A stretch of DNA of 64,000 nucleotides. It comes from Apiospora phragmitis. Lineage: Eukaryota; Ascomycota; Sordariomycetes; Amphisphaeriales; Apiosporaceae. Made by a program: the position numbers and the translations under genes. Position 1 is the stretch's first letter. Each line of letters begins with the position of its first letter. Below the pieces are notes generated by a model that was not told where the DNA came from, did no database searches, and was given only the letters and a program-made list of their open reading frames with translations. This document shows positions 23,318-33,713 of this stretch, piece by piece. The DNA lies in assembly GCA_038363925.1 (NCBI GenBank), contig JAQQWL010000018.1, positions 310,001 through 374,000 on the forward strand. The letters run 5' to 3'.

Positions 23318-23945
23318 TTATTCTTCTAGGGCCTTTCTAATGCTTAGTACCTTTTCTTCATACCTCGCATTTACGAGCTCTAGCTGTACCGATATTGAGA
23401 TTGCTTCATCCAGCTTCACTCGTTGGTTTTCATAGTCCTTTCTCATATTCACCAATTCATTCTCAACCTTCTCACGAGCATGTCGCTCGACTTGGAGTGA
23501 CTCATTGCAGCCCCGCAACTCTAACTCTAGCCGATCGATCTCTCCTGCCATGTTGTTAATTCGTGATGTGAAAGTGCTATCACCCGGGGTCTTCTGTGAC
23601 GTATTAGCTGATTATATCCTGTTCTAAACATAGGGATGTCCGGTTCTTTACTCTAATGCTGCGGACTTCCTCACTATTGTGATGTGGTGAAACGACAGCT
23701 TCAAACGTGCGTCCAACACCTTCACATATTCTTCTATATGCTCCCACTGAATGATCGCTTAGATGTTTAGCAAAGAGAGGCTCGACCTCTGGTAGCCGCT
23801 GCCAGCCGTATGCATCCTTTTCGGAGGTGATCAAGCGAACTTCGGACGGATCAATTTTCACACCAATATGCTGTTCTAGAACAAGTTAGAAGTCATTCCC
23901 AAGATAGATCTCATTCGACGAACCGATATGGTCAGCAAGCACCAT
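23318..23945 (-). CDS. Small coiled-coil protein, three exons with a 22-nt first exon
   Basis: Exons 23924-23945, 23652-23875 and 23318-23593, separated by introns of 48 bp (branch TTCTAAC, TTCTAG acceptor) and 58 bp (GTAAAG donor, branch AGCTAATAC, CACAG). The frame is maintained: MVLADHI/EQHIGVKIDPSEV ... VRSIR/KTPGDSTFTSRINN. Total 173 residues. The last 80 residues (EIDRLELELRGCNESLQVER onward) form a strong coiled coil. No catalytic motif. Function unknown; small spliced coiled-coil genes recur in this window (33.7 and 49.4 kb). Confidence 0.55.
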
Positions 23946-25635
23946 CCTGCACCTAATCCGCCACCCTTTTCTTTCCAAATTACTGGCTTTCACAACACTC
24001 ATGGCCCAAGTTGCAATCATACACCCTCAATTATTAACATGTTTACTGAGGTAGGCCCTTAAGTCCTAGAAGGTTTTCGGCATGGACAGTTTACATATTG
24101 GGCTCAGCGCTTGGTCAGCTCGTTCTAAACCCCAGTAATTAGAACTAGATAACGCTCTAACCCCTGGCCGAAAACTTAGCATCGTAACAGTTTCGTCCAT
24201 AACATTGCCATTGCAGAGCGATACTACAGGTATGGGAGTGACGAGAGCTGTTTATTACCAATATTTCCACCCATTCTGGATCCTGGCTAACAGTTTTTGA
24301 CGTACTGCACCACTATGAAAGCCAGTAAGCAGCAGCAGACCCAGGGCGGATGGGCATACCGGCGCCAGCTTCGACGTGCCATTGTTGATCGTGATCCACT
24401 TGCGGCTGGTACTCATTTGCCAGTAGTTTGGAATTCTCAACGCTCCGCTTGTACTGTACCGTTTCCAGCGTACTGGTCGATTTACAACGGAACCAGAATT
24501 ACCCAGGGCGTCCGTCCCCTCTTTCGACTGCTTCCATCGAGAGATCGAAGCGTCTCGTGGGCTTTTTTCTGGTCTTGACTGCCATAGTTGCGCGTAGACC
24601 AGTTCGTCCCTAGCGATGCATTATAAGAGTAGCTATAGCGAACATGTCGGCGGCGCGTTTCCGAAGGGTTTTTCCTCGCTACCCAATTAGTTTTCGAGCT
24701 GCCTGCCATTGAACTGGAAGCCCGGCCCCAGTGGCACAGCCGCCTTCTCCTGTGGCTGACACCAGCCACCCCCTTAACCCGCTTCTTCCACCGTCCAATA
24801 TTCATGCTCTTTGGCACGTGAGCCGAATGGTTTCCATGCAATGGTCACAATCACAACAATCCTTCAATCCAGGTAGTAAACCCATCGGTATCGTCAGAAG
24901 CCGCCCCTGAGCCATCCTTGCGTGGGGCTCTTGAATCGAGATCACTTTCGCGTGCTGTACATCTTCGTCGTTGATGAGGCTGTCTTGTACGGGCCCTTGC
25001 TACCTGTCCGTACAGTATTACCACTGCGTCCACCAATACAGAGATCCGTTTCCACCCAATTTCAGAGGCAGAGACCCGGCATTGTTGTGCCTTCACCGGA
25101 CAACGCCACCTTGTCAATTGGAGTGCCGGGCAAGAGCTACTTACACTATGCATATACAACTTTGCAGATACGCTGGCCCTGCGATGAGATGGTGAGGGCC
25201 TATAGAAAGACCGGGCTGGGGCCAACTCAACCGAGGTACGCGACGCGAGAAGGAGCAGTCCGGCACGCCCTTATGCCCTCGGGAGGCTTGGAGTGAGCTG
25301 ACCAGCGCAGCCCTCCCTTGGCGTGAAATTATAAATCAATCAAATCAACCATGTACTGCGTCATGATCCGAGGTAGCTTGAGATTCATAGTGCGAGATAA
25401 CTATTCCACCGCCGGGCCAGCGCCTGTTTCTTCAGGCTTCCAGGGCTGTTCCATATCAGGCCGCCTAGGCAGGGAATCGCACAGAATATAAATACCTGCG
25501 CCATTCCTATCCTCTCACCAACTTTCTTCTTCCTCTTCCTCCCATCTTATCGCCCCATTCTCTTCATTCCATATATTTCCGTGCACACATATAACCTGAG
25601 AATATTTACCCCATCTTCTCTGGGTACCAATTACC
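23946..25635. other. Intergenic with dispersed repeat and a promoter-like end
   Basis: 24715-24890 is a copy of a dispersed repeat (CACCCCCTTAACCCGCTTCTT core, then ACGTGAGCCGAA and CAGGTAGTAAACC) also found at 27118-27260 and, in part, near 50866 and 28085-27930. A plus-strand ORF at 24922-25296 and a minus-strand ORF overlap fully; neither is supported. A TATA-like GAATATAAATACC at about 25485 and a CT-rich leader precede the gene at 25636. Confidence 0.45.
25480..25635 (+). promoter_or_regulatory. TATA-like promoter and CT-rich leader
   Basis: GAATATAAATACC around 25485, then CTTTCTTCTTCCTCTTCC about 40 bp on, and a 5' leader to ATG 25636. Typical of expressed fungal genes. Confidence 0.5.
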
Positions 25636-26816
25636 ATGCCATCCTCCAACGGGACAGTTTCGACTGCCCAGTCCGTTGATATGGGATTTAACAAAATCGA
25701 TGTCCTCTTTTACGGTCCCATTAAGGAGCGTGACCGCTTGATCGAAACCATCGCCAACCCAACCTTGATAGATGGTGCCATCATGTTTGACGTCACCTGG
25801 AAGCCAGTGTGGGTAGATGCACACGATATTATGGGGGAAGGTGTCCCGTACCTCTACGAAGCTTTGTATCTACGCACTGGCTTCCAAAAGAACATGAGAT
25901 GGTCGCGTCAGCTCAAGTTGGGTGCAACAAAGACTGGGGGGACTCTCCCGGTCAGGGTCATGCAATCAGAGGTAGTCGAGGTTGACGGATGCACCAAAGA
26001 TTGCTTTTTGGTGTCATTTACGGACTCCAAGGTCGACCTCCAAAATCTGCATGGCCACTGGCTTGAATACGGCCAGAACCTTGCTATGAGCCAACTCGGG
26101 AAAGCTGCTTTGCTCTCAAAGGAGGTGGAGGTTCCATTCGTCAATACAGAGATCCAAAAGCCCATCGCCACCAATACGTGCCACTCTGCGGATATCAGGG
26201 AGAGCAGGCTCGCTTTAGCTGACCATGGCCCTTCGTATGCAGAACGATCATCCCCAGCACGTAAGCAAAGCCGCCGCAGTTCTTCAATCATTCTCGTGGG
26301 CCCGCCACTCCCGATGGGAGTAGAGCAACCAGGTACTCGTACACTTGTGCAGAAAGGGCAGGATCTGCACAGAGACGATGGAGTCAAGGATGATTCACTT
26401 CCTCGCCAGATAAGGCGCCATCCTATGGCGTTCAGGAAACATCACCCCTTCCTGGCGATAGGCTCACGGGGACAGGGGGAACGGAGGCAACCCAGAACGA
26501 ATGCCATGAAAATGGTAATAACCCTGGCAACGGTATAAAGCTCGAAACTCTTTTTGTCCATCGAGCAGGGGCCAGGTTTGGATTGTACGAGTACGAGAAG
26601 CTCACTAATGTGCACGTGGGCAAGAAAGGCACACTGGCGACGGTCGATGTTCACTGGAGACCCTCGAGTGTCTCGCTACAGGACCTGCCACGAACCGCTC
26701 TACCAGAGGTCCGTGAAGTATTTCTCAGGATGTACTCAGAGGGAGAGTGGGACGAACAAATGGAACTTCTCCAGAAGCCAAGCAGACCGTCGAAACGGCA
26801 AAAGATTAGGGGCTAG
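25636..26816 (+). CDS. Hypothetical protein, likely two exons
   Basis: ATG 25636 in good context (TTACCATGCC). Exon 1 to 26332 encodes MGFNKIDVLFYGPIKERDRL and YLYEALYLRTGFQKN, compact and globular-looking to about residue 170, then Ser/Arg-rich. The downstream frame (DKAPSYGVQETSPLPG to YEYEKLTNVHVGKKG and VREVFLRMYSEGEWDEQ) is in a different phase. A 77-bp intron 26333-26409 (GTACTCG..TCGCCAG) joins them in frame, giving about 367 residues. The intron has no clear branch site, so a frameshift is the alternative. No family recognised. Confidence 0.55.
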
Positions 26817-28151
26817 CTAGGCTCTGGTCTGCTGCTATTGTCAATTCGTTTGATAAGCTTGGCTCTCGTGCTTTTGTCAACCATCAATCGGAAAACAGTG
26901 CTCGGGAGGTAGTGATACTCTCGTATTACCAATAATATGGTATAAACAACATGAACCGTGCCACTGCAACTTTTGAACTGGGATCAGTGACTTGCTGCTT
27001 GGGAGCTATACTGCAGAGCTTTTGTAAGCCCTCGTACTTGAACAAGTTTCTAGTGTCGGACTCTGGATCAGTCGAATGAGTAGTATTGTTGTTGGCTATG
27101 ATAGATATGTACCTCGTAGCTGACGAGACCCGCCATCCCCTTAACCCGCTTCTTTCACCTCCCTTCAATATTCATACTCTTTTGGAACGTGAGCCGAACA
27201 TCAAAGCTTCCATGCAATGGTCAATCACAACAATCAGCCTTCAATACAGGTAGTAAACCTTCCTTTTCTATATTCTACCAGAAATTTTACCGCCAAGGCC
27301 GTGAGGTTTCTCTCCCGTACGCAAAAGCATTGCCATTTGTACCTCGGTCGTTTGTCTTCTCCATACAAGGCTAGGCTCGCCTCTCGACACTGTTGTCGGG
27401 AGGCAAAGATGGCATGTCAAGCGACTGCCTCATAGAGGCCGCAGCATCACTGTCCGCAGAGTTCGCTCTATCGCTGATGATGTCCTCGGGCCATCGTACA
27501 CTACACTCCGCGCCATATCCAAAAAGTGCTGGGTTCATCGTACGGGGCCATGGCGAACAGAGGTCGGATAGGCCGCCCATATCGTATGTGTTGGGAAAAC
27601 CTGCAGACGGGAGTAAAGCAGGGTCAAGCGACCCCGAGCCAGCGAAATGCGGATTAGGGGTCTTGATAATGAGCAGCGTCAGATCGCTGATTTCAGCTCT
27701 CATCTTCCGTATCTCATGTGCTGAACCAGGCCAGGGTGTGTGTGTGTGAATGGGGATCGAGTTATGGTGAATTGTGGACTCTGGAAACTGGCGAGAATAA
27801 GGTGTTTGGGCCTCCGGGGCAGATAATGGAAGGACGATGTCTCACGTCAACGTGAGCTGGGGTGGAATCAGCGAAACCACTCCTGGGTCATTAGCCTGGG
27901 AAGAAGAGTCTTTGGGGGAAGCTTAAGCTAGCACGGAGACGTTCTGCATAGTATGAGGAAAACCCGTAGGACCTGACATAGAATTGTTGGTAGAATATCG
28001 AAAATAAAGGTTTACTACCTGGATCGAAGGACTGTTATGACTGACCATTCCATGGAAGTTATTCGGCTCGTGCCAAACGAGTATCAATAGATTGTATTCA
28101 TTCTCATCTGTATTTGGCAATCCTAATTGAACTGCAGGCCCTCATGAAAAG
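26817..28151. repeat. Intergenic with two opposed copies of a dispersed repeat
   Basis: 27118-27330 (plus) carries CCCCTTAACCCGCTTCTT, GGAACGTGAGCCGAACAT and CAGGTAGTAAACCTTCCTTT. 28085-27930 (minus) matches its second half (CCAGGTAGTAAACCTTTATT, then ATATTCTACCA). Between them a 110-codon minus ORF (27371-27703) is not convincing. The pair forms an inverted repeat about 0.9 kb long. Confidence 0.5.
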
Positions 28152-28748
28152 TTACATCCAAACGTCCATTATTGCCGACACAATGTCGAACTTTCGCTTT
28201 CGCTCGCCGATGGTAAGCTCCAGAATGTAACCCGGCCCGCTGCTTCGATGTGTAATGGGACCTGGACAAACATAGTCTGCATTGTCGCTGCCTTCTATAC
28301 CGAATGTATTCGCAGATATAGAGAGTACTGGAATAATCCCACTTTTGTAGTAATCTCTTACCAATCTGCTACATTCTGCAATTACTACTGACTTGTGTAG
28401 AGGCATATAAGCGAGATTGTAAATGTTCAAAGTGATATCCGAATCCTTAAACTCTAGCTCATATCGGTCGTTCATTTCACCGTGCGGCTTAAGGCTTGAT
28501 AGGAACATATTGAAGGCGCTCCCTGTCAGTTGATAGTCGTCATTCGTTACTATCAATGCCAAGTACCGCCCTTCGCAGCCAGGCGGCGGCTCGCTTTCGA
28601 TGTCGCCAATGACAGTGAAGAAGATTTGTTTATCAAAGCACGTTTTGAGGAAAGACTTATTGCCAAAGAGCTCATCCCAGATCTTTTTCGAAGCTGGGCT
28701 ATTTGCAATGTATGAAGTGTAGTCGTCCATAGGTAAGAAACTGGTCAT
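28152..28748 (-). CDS. Hypothetical protein, single exon
   Basis: 198-codon ORF with ATG at 28748 and no interruptions: MTSFLPMDDYTSYIANSP, then KIWDELFGNKSFLKTCFDKQ, GRYLALIVTNDDYQLTGSAF, down to KRKFDIVSAIMDVWM. Composition alternates hydrophobic and charged residues as in a folded alpha/beta protein. AT content is higher than in neighbours. A TATTTATAG element lies about 65 bp upstream. No family recognised; bias and length make a real gene more likely than not. Confidence 0.55.
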   Translation of the reverse strand: MTSFLPMDDYTSYIANSPASKKIWDELFGNKSFLKTCFDKQIFFTVIGDIESEPPPGCEGRYLALIVTNDDYQLTGSAFNMFLSSLKPHGEMNDRYELEFKDSDITLNIYNLAYMPLHKSVVIAECSRLVRDYYKSGIIPVLSISANTFGIEGSDNADYVCPGPITHRSSGPGYILELTIGERKRKFDIVSAIMDVWM

Positions 28749-28954
28749 AGGAATGCCTCTGATTGGTGAAGATGGTCAGAATCGCATTAGTATTTACTAG
28801 ATCAGAATTGGTTTATTTATAGTCACCGTTCCTCAACGTGTGCCTGCCATTAATCATCCACATTCGACCCCAGTTGGTAGAAGTCAAAATGAGCGGCACA
28901 GCCCCCCATTTGCAGACTTTGATCAAGGTATCCTTGGATCTGTAAGTGGCAGAG

Positions 28955-29140
28955 GATCATGAGTACTGTAATCGATTTATGGATGTACAAGAGAAGGAGA
29001 AGCAAAGGCAGAAATTAGCTCTGTACCTGCGACCATGGCGGGGTACATAGTGTCAGCAGCTACCCTCAAAAGCGGGTCCAGTACTAGAACTATCAAAGAG
29101 TGGATAGAGGATGGTAGGTTTCGCTAGCGACTGTACCGTG
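28955..29140 (+). repeat. Copy of the foldback-element arm
   Basis: GAGTACTGTAATCGATTTAT through TAGGTTTCGCTAGCGACTGT matches both arms of the inverted repeat at 60.35-60.92 kb (one direct, one reversed), with scattered substitutions. A solo arm or a deleted copy. Confidence 0.75.
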
Positions 29141-29168
29141 GTGGATCATACTTGGGACTCCGGGTCTT

Positions 29169-29525
29169 ATGATAAGCGATGGAAAGCAGGAGTTCTTCGA
29201 CCTCTTCGAGCCGCGGAAGGAGCAGTTTATCAGGGCAATGGAGCGGGCCGAGGATGCCTCAACCCTACCAGCGATGGAGTGGCGTCTCTCGGCTCGGATG
29301 CGGGATTCGTGGGATAGTGGGCGTTTCTGGTTCAACCTTGCGTCACGTAGCAGCTTCGTCGTGGACGAAATCTATTGGAAGTTTTTACACGACGATGATC
29401 GAGGCGAGGCAATATTGGACGAGGCAGTACTTGCTGAGAAGTGCGAATTCCTGAAACGGAAGAAAGCTCAGTTTGAAGCGTATTGGGCCGAGAAACAAAG
29501 TGACAGTCGCTTTGCTGCAGAATAG
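29169..29525 (+). CDS. Hypothetical small charged protein
   Basis: 118-codon ORF from ATG 29169: MISDGKQEFFDLFEPRKEQF, then MEWRLSARMRDSWDSGRFWF and DEAVLAEKCEFLKRKKAQFE. Helical, charged, no known domain. It begins just after the foldback-arm copy, so its 5' part may have been cut by the insertion. An intact overlapping frame on the other strand is weaker. Confidence 0.35.
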   Translation: MISDGKQEFFDLFEPRKEQFIRAMERAEDASTLPAMEWRLSARMRDSWDSGRFWFNLASRSSFVVDEIYWKFLHDDDRGEAILDEAVLAEKCEFLKRKKAQFEAYWAEKQSDSRFAAE

Positions 29526-29879
29526 GAGTGTATATTTCCCTGATGTGCGACACGTACTGGCTACGACACGGGAGGCTATGAAACTGGGGTTGTTGAAGTA
29601 TGTCCTTTCATTACTTCCTTTGCCCATTCGGTACTGACCACATGGTAGTGTTAGGTAGTGTTAGCGTTGGTGGTCGGGGTATTCCAGAGCCTCTTAATGG
29701 TGATCGTTTGTTTCGACGAGCTTTGTGCGTAGGGATAGTAATCGGATTCAAATTAAGGGTCGGCTAGCTAGAAACTTCTTCTTCACGATATTCTCGGGCT
29801 TTCGCTGCAGACTGGATTCCCAAAATTCCCACGGCGAATGTGCGACGTCTTGTTCTGTATCTTCGGCTTCGCTTTTACG

Positions 29880-30344
29880 ATTAAAAGTAACCTCCCATTC
29901 GACCCGAGCATTTCGAGCTCTCCAGTGTCACAATGGCCGCTAGGTACTGAATCAAGGGTGCTGATCTCACCTCAGCGCCTCCTAAGCTAGCGCTGAGGCG
30001 ACGGCTGCCAATGCCAACCAACCCCACAACAGATTTCGCCGCGTCAAAACTGTCTCGACCTACAACTTCTCCAAAGCATCCCTGATTACGCCTACGCAAC
30101 CCAGACAGAGATGCAGTACGTGCGCCTTACGAAGCATGGCAATTGCGCTGCCAGCGCTCGAAGCGGCTTCAATGATTTTCTGATAGAGTCGATGATGCGC
30201 AGGCACGAGTGCCGGCCATACCCTCCGCTGGGTCTACTTCACGCAGACTATAAAGCCTCGCTGCGGTCTCGTCCCGTTCAAAGGCGATGAGTCTTATCGC
30301 CCTCGTTCTACACACCCGAAATCACCATTCAGAAAGCGAGATAA
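29880..30344 (+). promoter_or_regulatory. 5' region of MADS-like copy A, with about 170 bp extra relative to copy D
   Basis: Matches the region upstream of the inverted copy at 40.14-40.35 kb (CGAGCATTTCGAGCTCTCCA, CAATGGCCGCTA, GACAGAGATGCAGTAC, ATGAGTCT..CGCCCTCGTT). Copy A has an additional block of about 170 bp (about 29958-30100) between these matches. A TATA-like GACTATAAAGCC lies at about 30246. Confidence 0.6.
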
Positions 30345-32024
30345 ATGCGATCGATGGCAGTCTACGACATGGTCGACAGTTACGAATACGATGCTAGCGA
30401 GGGCGAGATGTGCATCAGTCCAGAGCCTCGGACGCCACGATCACGGCTTCCGCAACAAGATGAACCTCGACACGTTGTCGACGCCACCGAGGAAATCAGC
30501 GCAATCCTGATGCAAAAGCTCGAGGCCTTTCAAGGAGACCTGAGGCTATACCAGCGGGAGAAGAGCCGTAGCCAAGATGAGTTACAAAACATGAAGAGCG
30601 AGATCATGCAGGAACTGTGCATGGCCAAGAACGGCTGCTGGAAGAGCTCGCATCCGCAACGACTGCGCGGATGGAGGGAGTCGAGGCGTGCCTGCCACAG
30701 CTGCAATCGGAACCTCGACCCCGACCGCCATCTCCACGACAGCCAGGGTCTCACGCAGTGCCGGGGGACGTGACGGAGGAGGTGACGGAGGCTGCACCAG
30801 AGACGGAGCCGCTGCAGGTGGAGTTGCCGCCAAACGCCAAGTTGGCGTCTCAAATCGCGCCGAGCGGATGCTACATGCACGACAAGCGGGAGAAAGATAA
30901 AATACGAAAGTCGGGGGAATCTCTACAGCGAAAGGCGCTTGCGCTTGGAGAGATGTGCAATGTGTTCAGCGTGACAATGTACTGGAATATTGTCCGTGGC
31001 CGGATGGAAGTGGCCATGTATGTCCCCGGAGGCCAGAAAATCCCCGATCTCGGCCAAGTGGTAGGTGGCCCGCTCCTTGCTGTATGTCCATCCCCCGCCT
31101 AACGAGCATACCTAGATCCGGAGCTTGCGCGGCCGCCAGGCTCGCGTAACCCAACGGGCTCGAGTCTTCCACACGTCGAGGCCAGTGCAGAAGCCGTCTT
31201 TCAAATCAAGCCATGCCAGAAACACGGGGCAAGGCTCGGCGGGCCGACTGCTGCGATCCCAGAGGCGACACAGTGCTGAAACAGGCCATCCAAGCCCGCA
31301 ACCCATGGTAGGGTTGACGGGTTGCACGCCGTCGACAAAGGACGATGTTGATTGGATGTTTGCCATGCAACAGGGAGCGCCGACCACCCATCAGGCCAGC
31401 GATCGGGTTGCCCCAGGATCGCCGACGGAATTGTCGACGGGGTGCAATGAGCGTCTCGACTCTCCAATGTGCGATGCGGTGGCTGGTGACGCCAATGGCT
31501 TCGAAGTTGCAGGCGCAGCGTTAGGAACTGGCATGGTAGCGACGGCAGGTGCCTCGCAGGCCACAGCAGTGGAAGCCGGTCGGTGTCAGCCAGGCGGCGG
31601 GGGAGAGGGTATAAGCGACATAAGCGACATGAGTGCAGAGTCCCCAAATCCTGAATCCGATGCGTCTGGCTTGGGCAATGGGCATGCCATCGGCTCGCAC
31701 CAGGAAATGAAGGGGCTGCATGATCAAGACGGGCACGCTGGGGATTCCTCAGCAGAGATGCCAAATAAGCCCCCGACGATCCTAGCACAGGAAACGGATG
31801 CAGGCGGCCCCGCTACAGAAGGACCTCGAGGCCCTCAGCCTCGATGTGGGAGTCCTTTCGTCGGTTATCCTGCTCGGGCAGCGTCTCTTGCTCGAAGCTT
31901 CGCCCAAGGGCCGACCGTTGAATCAGGCAAGGGCCGGGGGCCGCACGAGGTCTCCATGAATGTATGGGGGCTACAAAGTCGGGCAAAGACGAGCCTGGAA
32001 TATATCTTAGCATATAAATGTTAG
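30345..32024 (+). pseudogene. MADS-like family, copy A (frame-broken, spliced)
   Basis: ATG 30345 starts YEYDASEGEMCISPEPRTPR, an acidic N-terminus, then a helix ending MQKLEAFQGDLRLYQ. At about 30626 the frame slips (AAGAACGG against AAGGAACGG in copy D), after which ERLLEELASATTARMEGVEA continues. The core HDKREKDKIRKSGESLQRKA..LGEMCNVFSVTMYW resembles the K/R-rich helix and strand of an SRF-type MADS domain; this is inference from the pattern. An intron at 31061-31115 (GTAGGT, CTAAC branch, CTAG) joins LGQV to IRSLRGRQAR and a Gly/Ser-rich tail to 32024. One missing G explains the break. Possible DNA-binding protein; function unknown. Confidence 0.55.
31061..31115 (+). other. Intron in MADS-like copy A
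   Basis: GTAGGT donor, CCTAAC branch at about 31098-31103, CCTAG acceptor, 55 bp, phase 0, frame kept. Confidence 0.7.
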
Positions 32025-32431
32025 GGTCGGTGTGGAAGTTAGGGCTGAAACGATCGAATGAACCTTGCATCTAGATCCATCGCAAGAACATGATAGGAGA
32101 ACTACCCCATAAAAAACAAAGTAAATGGCTTCGAATCAGTGTAGATATTAAAGACAGCTATCTGGAGGGATCATGGGGAATGCCTTTCTTGCCATCTACC
32201 GCAGGGATGTTCTCCTACTCATCCGACTTGAATAGGGAGTGGGCTGTACGTTGCACACTATTTCTTCACAGCAGAATCACTGTGGGGACTAGTAGTAGGG
32301 AGTCACAAGAGCAGAAGGGACGACAGTAGCGTTAGGTTGTTGGTTACTGAACTAGAGCTGAAAACATGCTTCAACATAAGCATAGACAGAGCTTCCTTGT
32401 GTTATTTGACGCATTAATATGTGCCACGTCT
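32025..32431. other. Intergenic between convergent MADS-like copies A and B
   Basis: No ORF of note; presumably shared 3' region of the two converging genes. Confidence 0.4.
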
Positions 32432-33472
32432 TCACCCGAACTGCATACCGCTGAGACTCGTCCGAAGGTCCTCCAGCATTCCCACCATCTTCTTCGCCAG
32501 GGTGTCCCGCTGTAACTTGCGCCTGTAGTCCTTGTAGTAGTCTGGCGCGCGCCCCGCCGCATTCTGCACAGACCCTCTTGGACGGCCTCCCTGTGACAGC
32601 TTTGCGCACTGCCGTGGTTGGGTCGACATGGTCGACGCCAAGGGCCTTCTAGCCGCCACCTGGCTATCCCAACGTGCAGCTCTCTGCAACGACGCACCCA
32701 TCGCACTGTGGTCGGCGTATCTTGTGGGTGCTGGCCGAGCTCCTGCATTCGTCGCGGCGGTCGGCGCGGTGTTCGTAATAAAGCTGGGCTCGGTGCGGGC
32801 GGGCTGCCGCTCTACTGTCGGTTGGGAACCTGGAGTGCCTGCTGTATGATGAGCGTCAACAGTCAGTCGACTATGTAGTCAATAGATGAGAATCATGCTT
32901 ACCTTGCGGCCTTCGCGGCGAAGGCTGCTGCCTCGGACCCTTCTGTCTCGTGGGACGGTTGGGAATGACAGTCCCGCCGTCCTCGTCGGGGATGATGTCG
33001 TAGACAGACAGAGGCTCTGCCGCGGCAGCGGGAACTGCTGCAACATACTCGGGATCGGTTTCGTACTCGGCATCCGCGTCGCTGCCTATGCCAGCAACGG
33101 CATTCGCGTCGTCGCTGGCGTCCGCCTGGGCCTCGAAATTGATGGCTTCGACTTGGCCGCTCGATCGTGTCGCTCGGCCGTTGCTCGGCCTCGCATGGCA
33201 GGCGACTGATTGATGAAACTGCGGCTGCCAGCAACGGAGTGGGATAAACTCGACGGAACGGTAACCGGGACATGGGGACGGACAATCCTGTTGAGGTCCG
33301 GCACGCGCTGCCCGCGTGGGACGTGCATCGCCGTCTCCATCCGCTCGTGCGTCGGGTTCCAGTACGCAAGCGCGCTGAAGACATCGCAGTACCGCCCGAG
33401 GTCTTTTGTCTTGTTCTGTAGCGACAAGCCGCTCTTGCGAACCTTGTCTTTCTGCGCCTTGGTGTGGGCCAT
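32432..33472 (-). CDS. MADS-like family, copy B (most complete copy)
   Basis: ATG 33472: MAHTKAQKDKVRKSGLSLQN, KTKDLGRYCDVFSALAYWNP, THERMETAMHVPRGQRVPDL. The pattern K/R-GL-x-x-K-x3-L-x3-CDV-x2-AL fits the SRF-type MADS core, while the N-terminal RI(Q/P) arm is absent. Downstream the frame changes once between about 33300 and 33150 (by splicing or a break) into DADAEYETDPEYVAAVP and LSVYDIIPDEDGGTVIPN. An intron at 32842-32902 leads to a basic tail ending KMVGMLEDLRTSLSGMQFG. Inverted paralogue of the 38.5-39.6 kb copy. It diverges from the microexon gene at 33.7 kb across about 240 bp. A nuclear DNA-binding role is inferred only. Confidence 0.55.
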
Positions 33473-33713
33473 GACGGAGGCCTAGCTACTAATACGGTTC
33501 GGGTAACTTGCTGGACTCTCTTGGAGCATATTCCTGGTGTCCATGGAGCTTCAATAGCGTCCCGCGTAACGTAGATATAGCAAGTGCTGGTTTGCGGGTG
33601 CGGAACGTTGATGACATGATGAGCTTGAGTTGGGCGAGCGTCGCCAGGGGAGCTGCTGATCCGGTTCCGAACCCATGTTGGCGAGAGGGATCTCGGATCT
33701 CAACCTGCTAGCA
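33473..33713. promoter_or_regulatory. Divergent promoter between MADS-like copy B and the microexon gene
   Basis: About 240 bp separates ATG 33472 (minus) from ATG 33714 (plus). 33545-33690 (minus) is a copy of the dispersed module containing ATGGGTTCGGAACCGGATCA, open for about 42 codons in that direction. The same leader, CCAGGAATATGCTCCAAGAG, precedes the 38.5 kb copy. Confidence 0.45.

Noticed and set aside
24851..25296. Two overlapping 124-codon ORFs on opposite strands
   Set aside because: Neither has a domain, promoter or splice support; equal length on both strands suggests chance.
31201..31788. 195-codon minus-strand ORF
   Set aside because: Antisense of the C-terminal exon of MADS-like copy A, which has better start, splice and family support.
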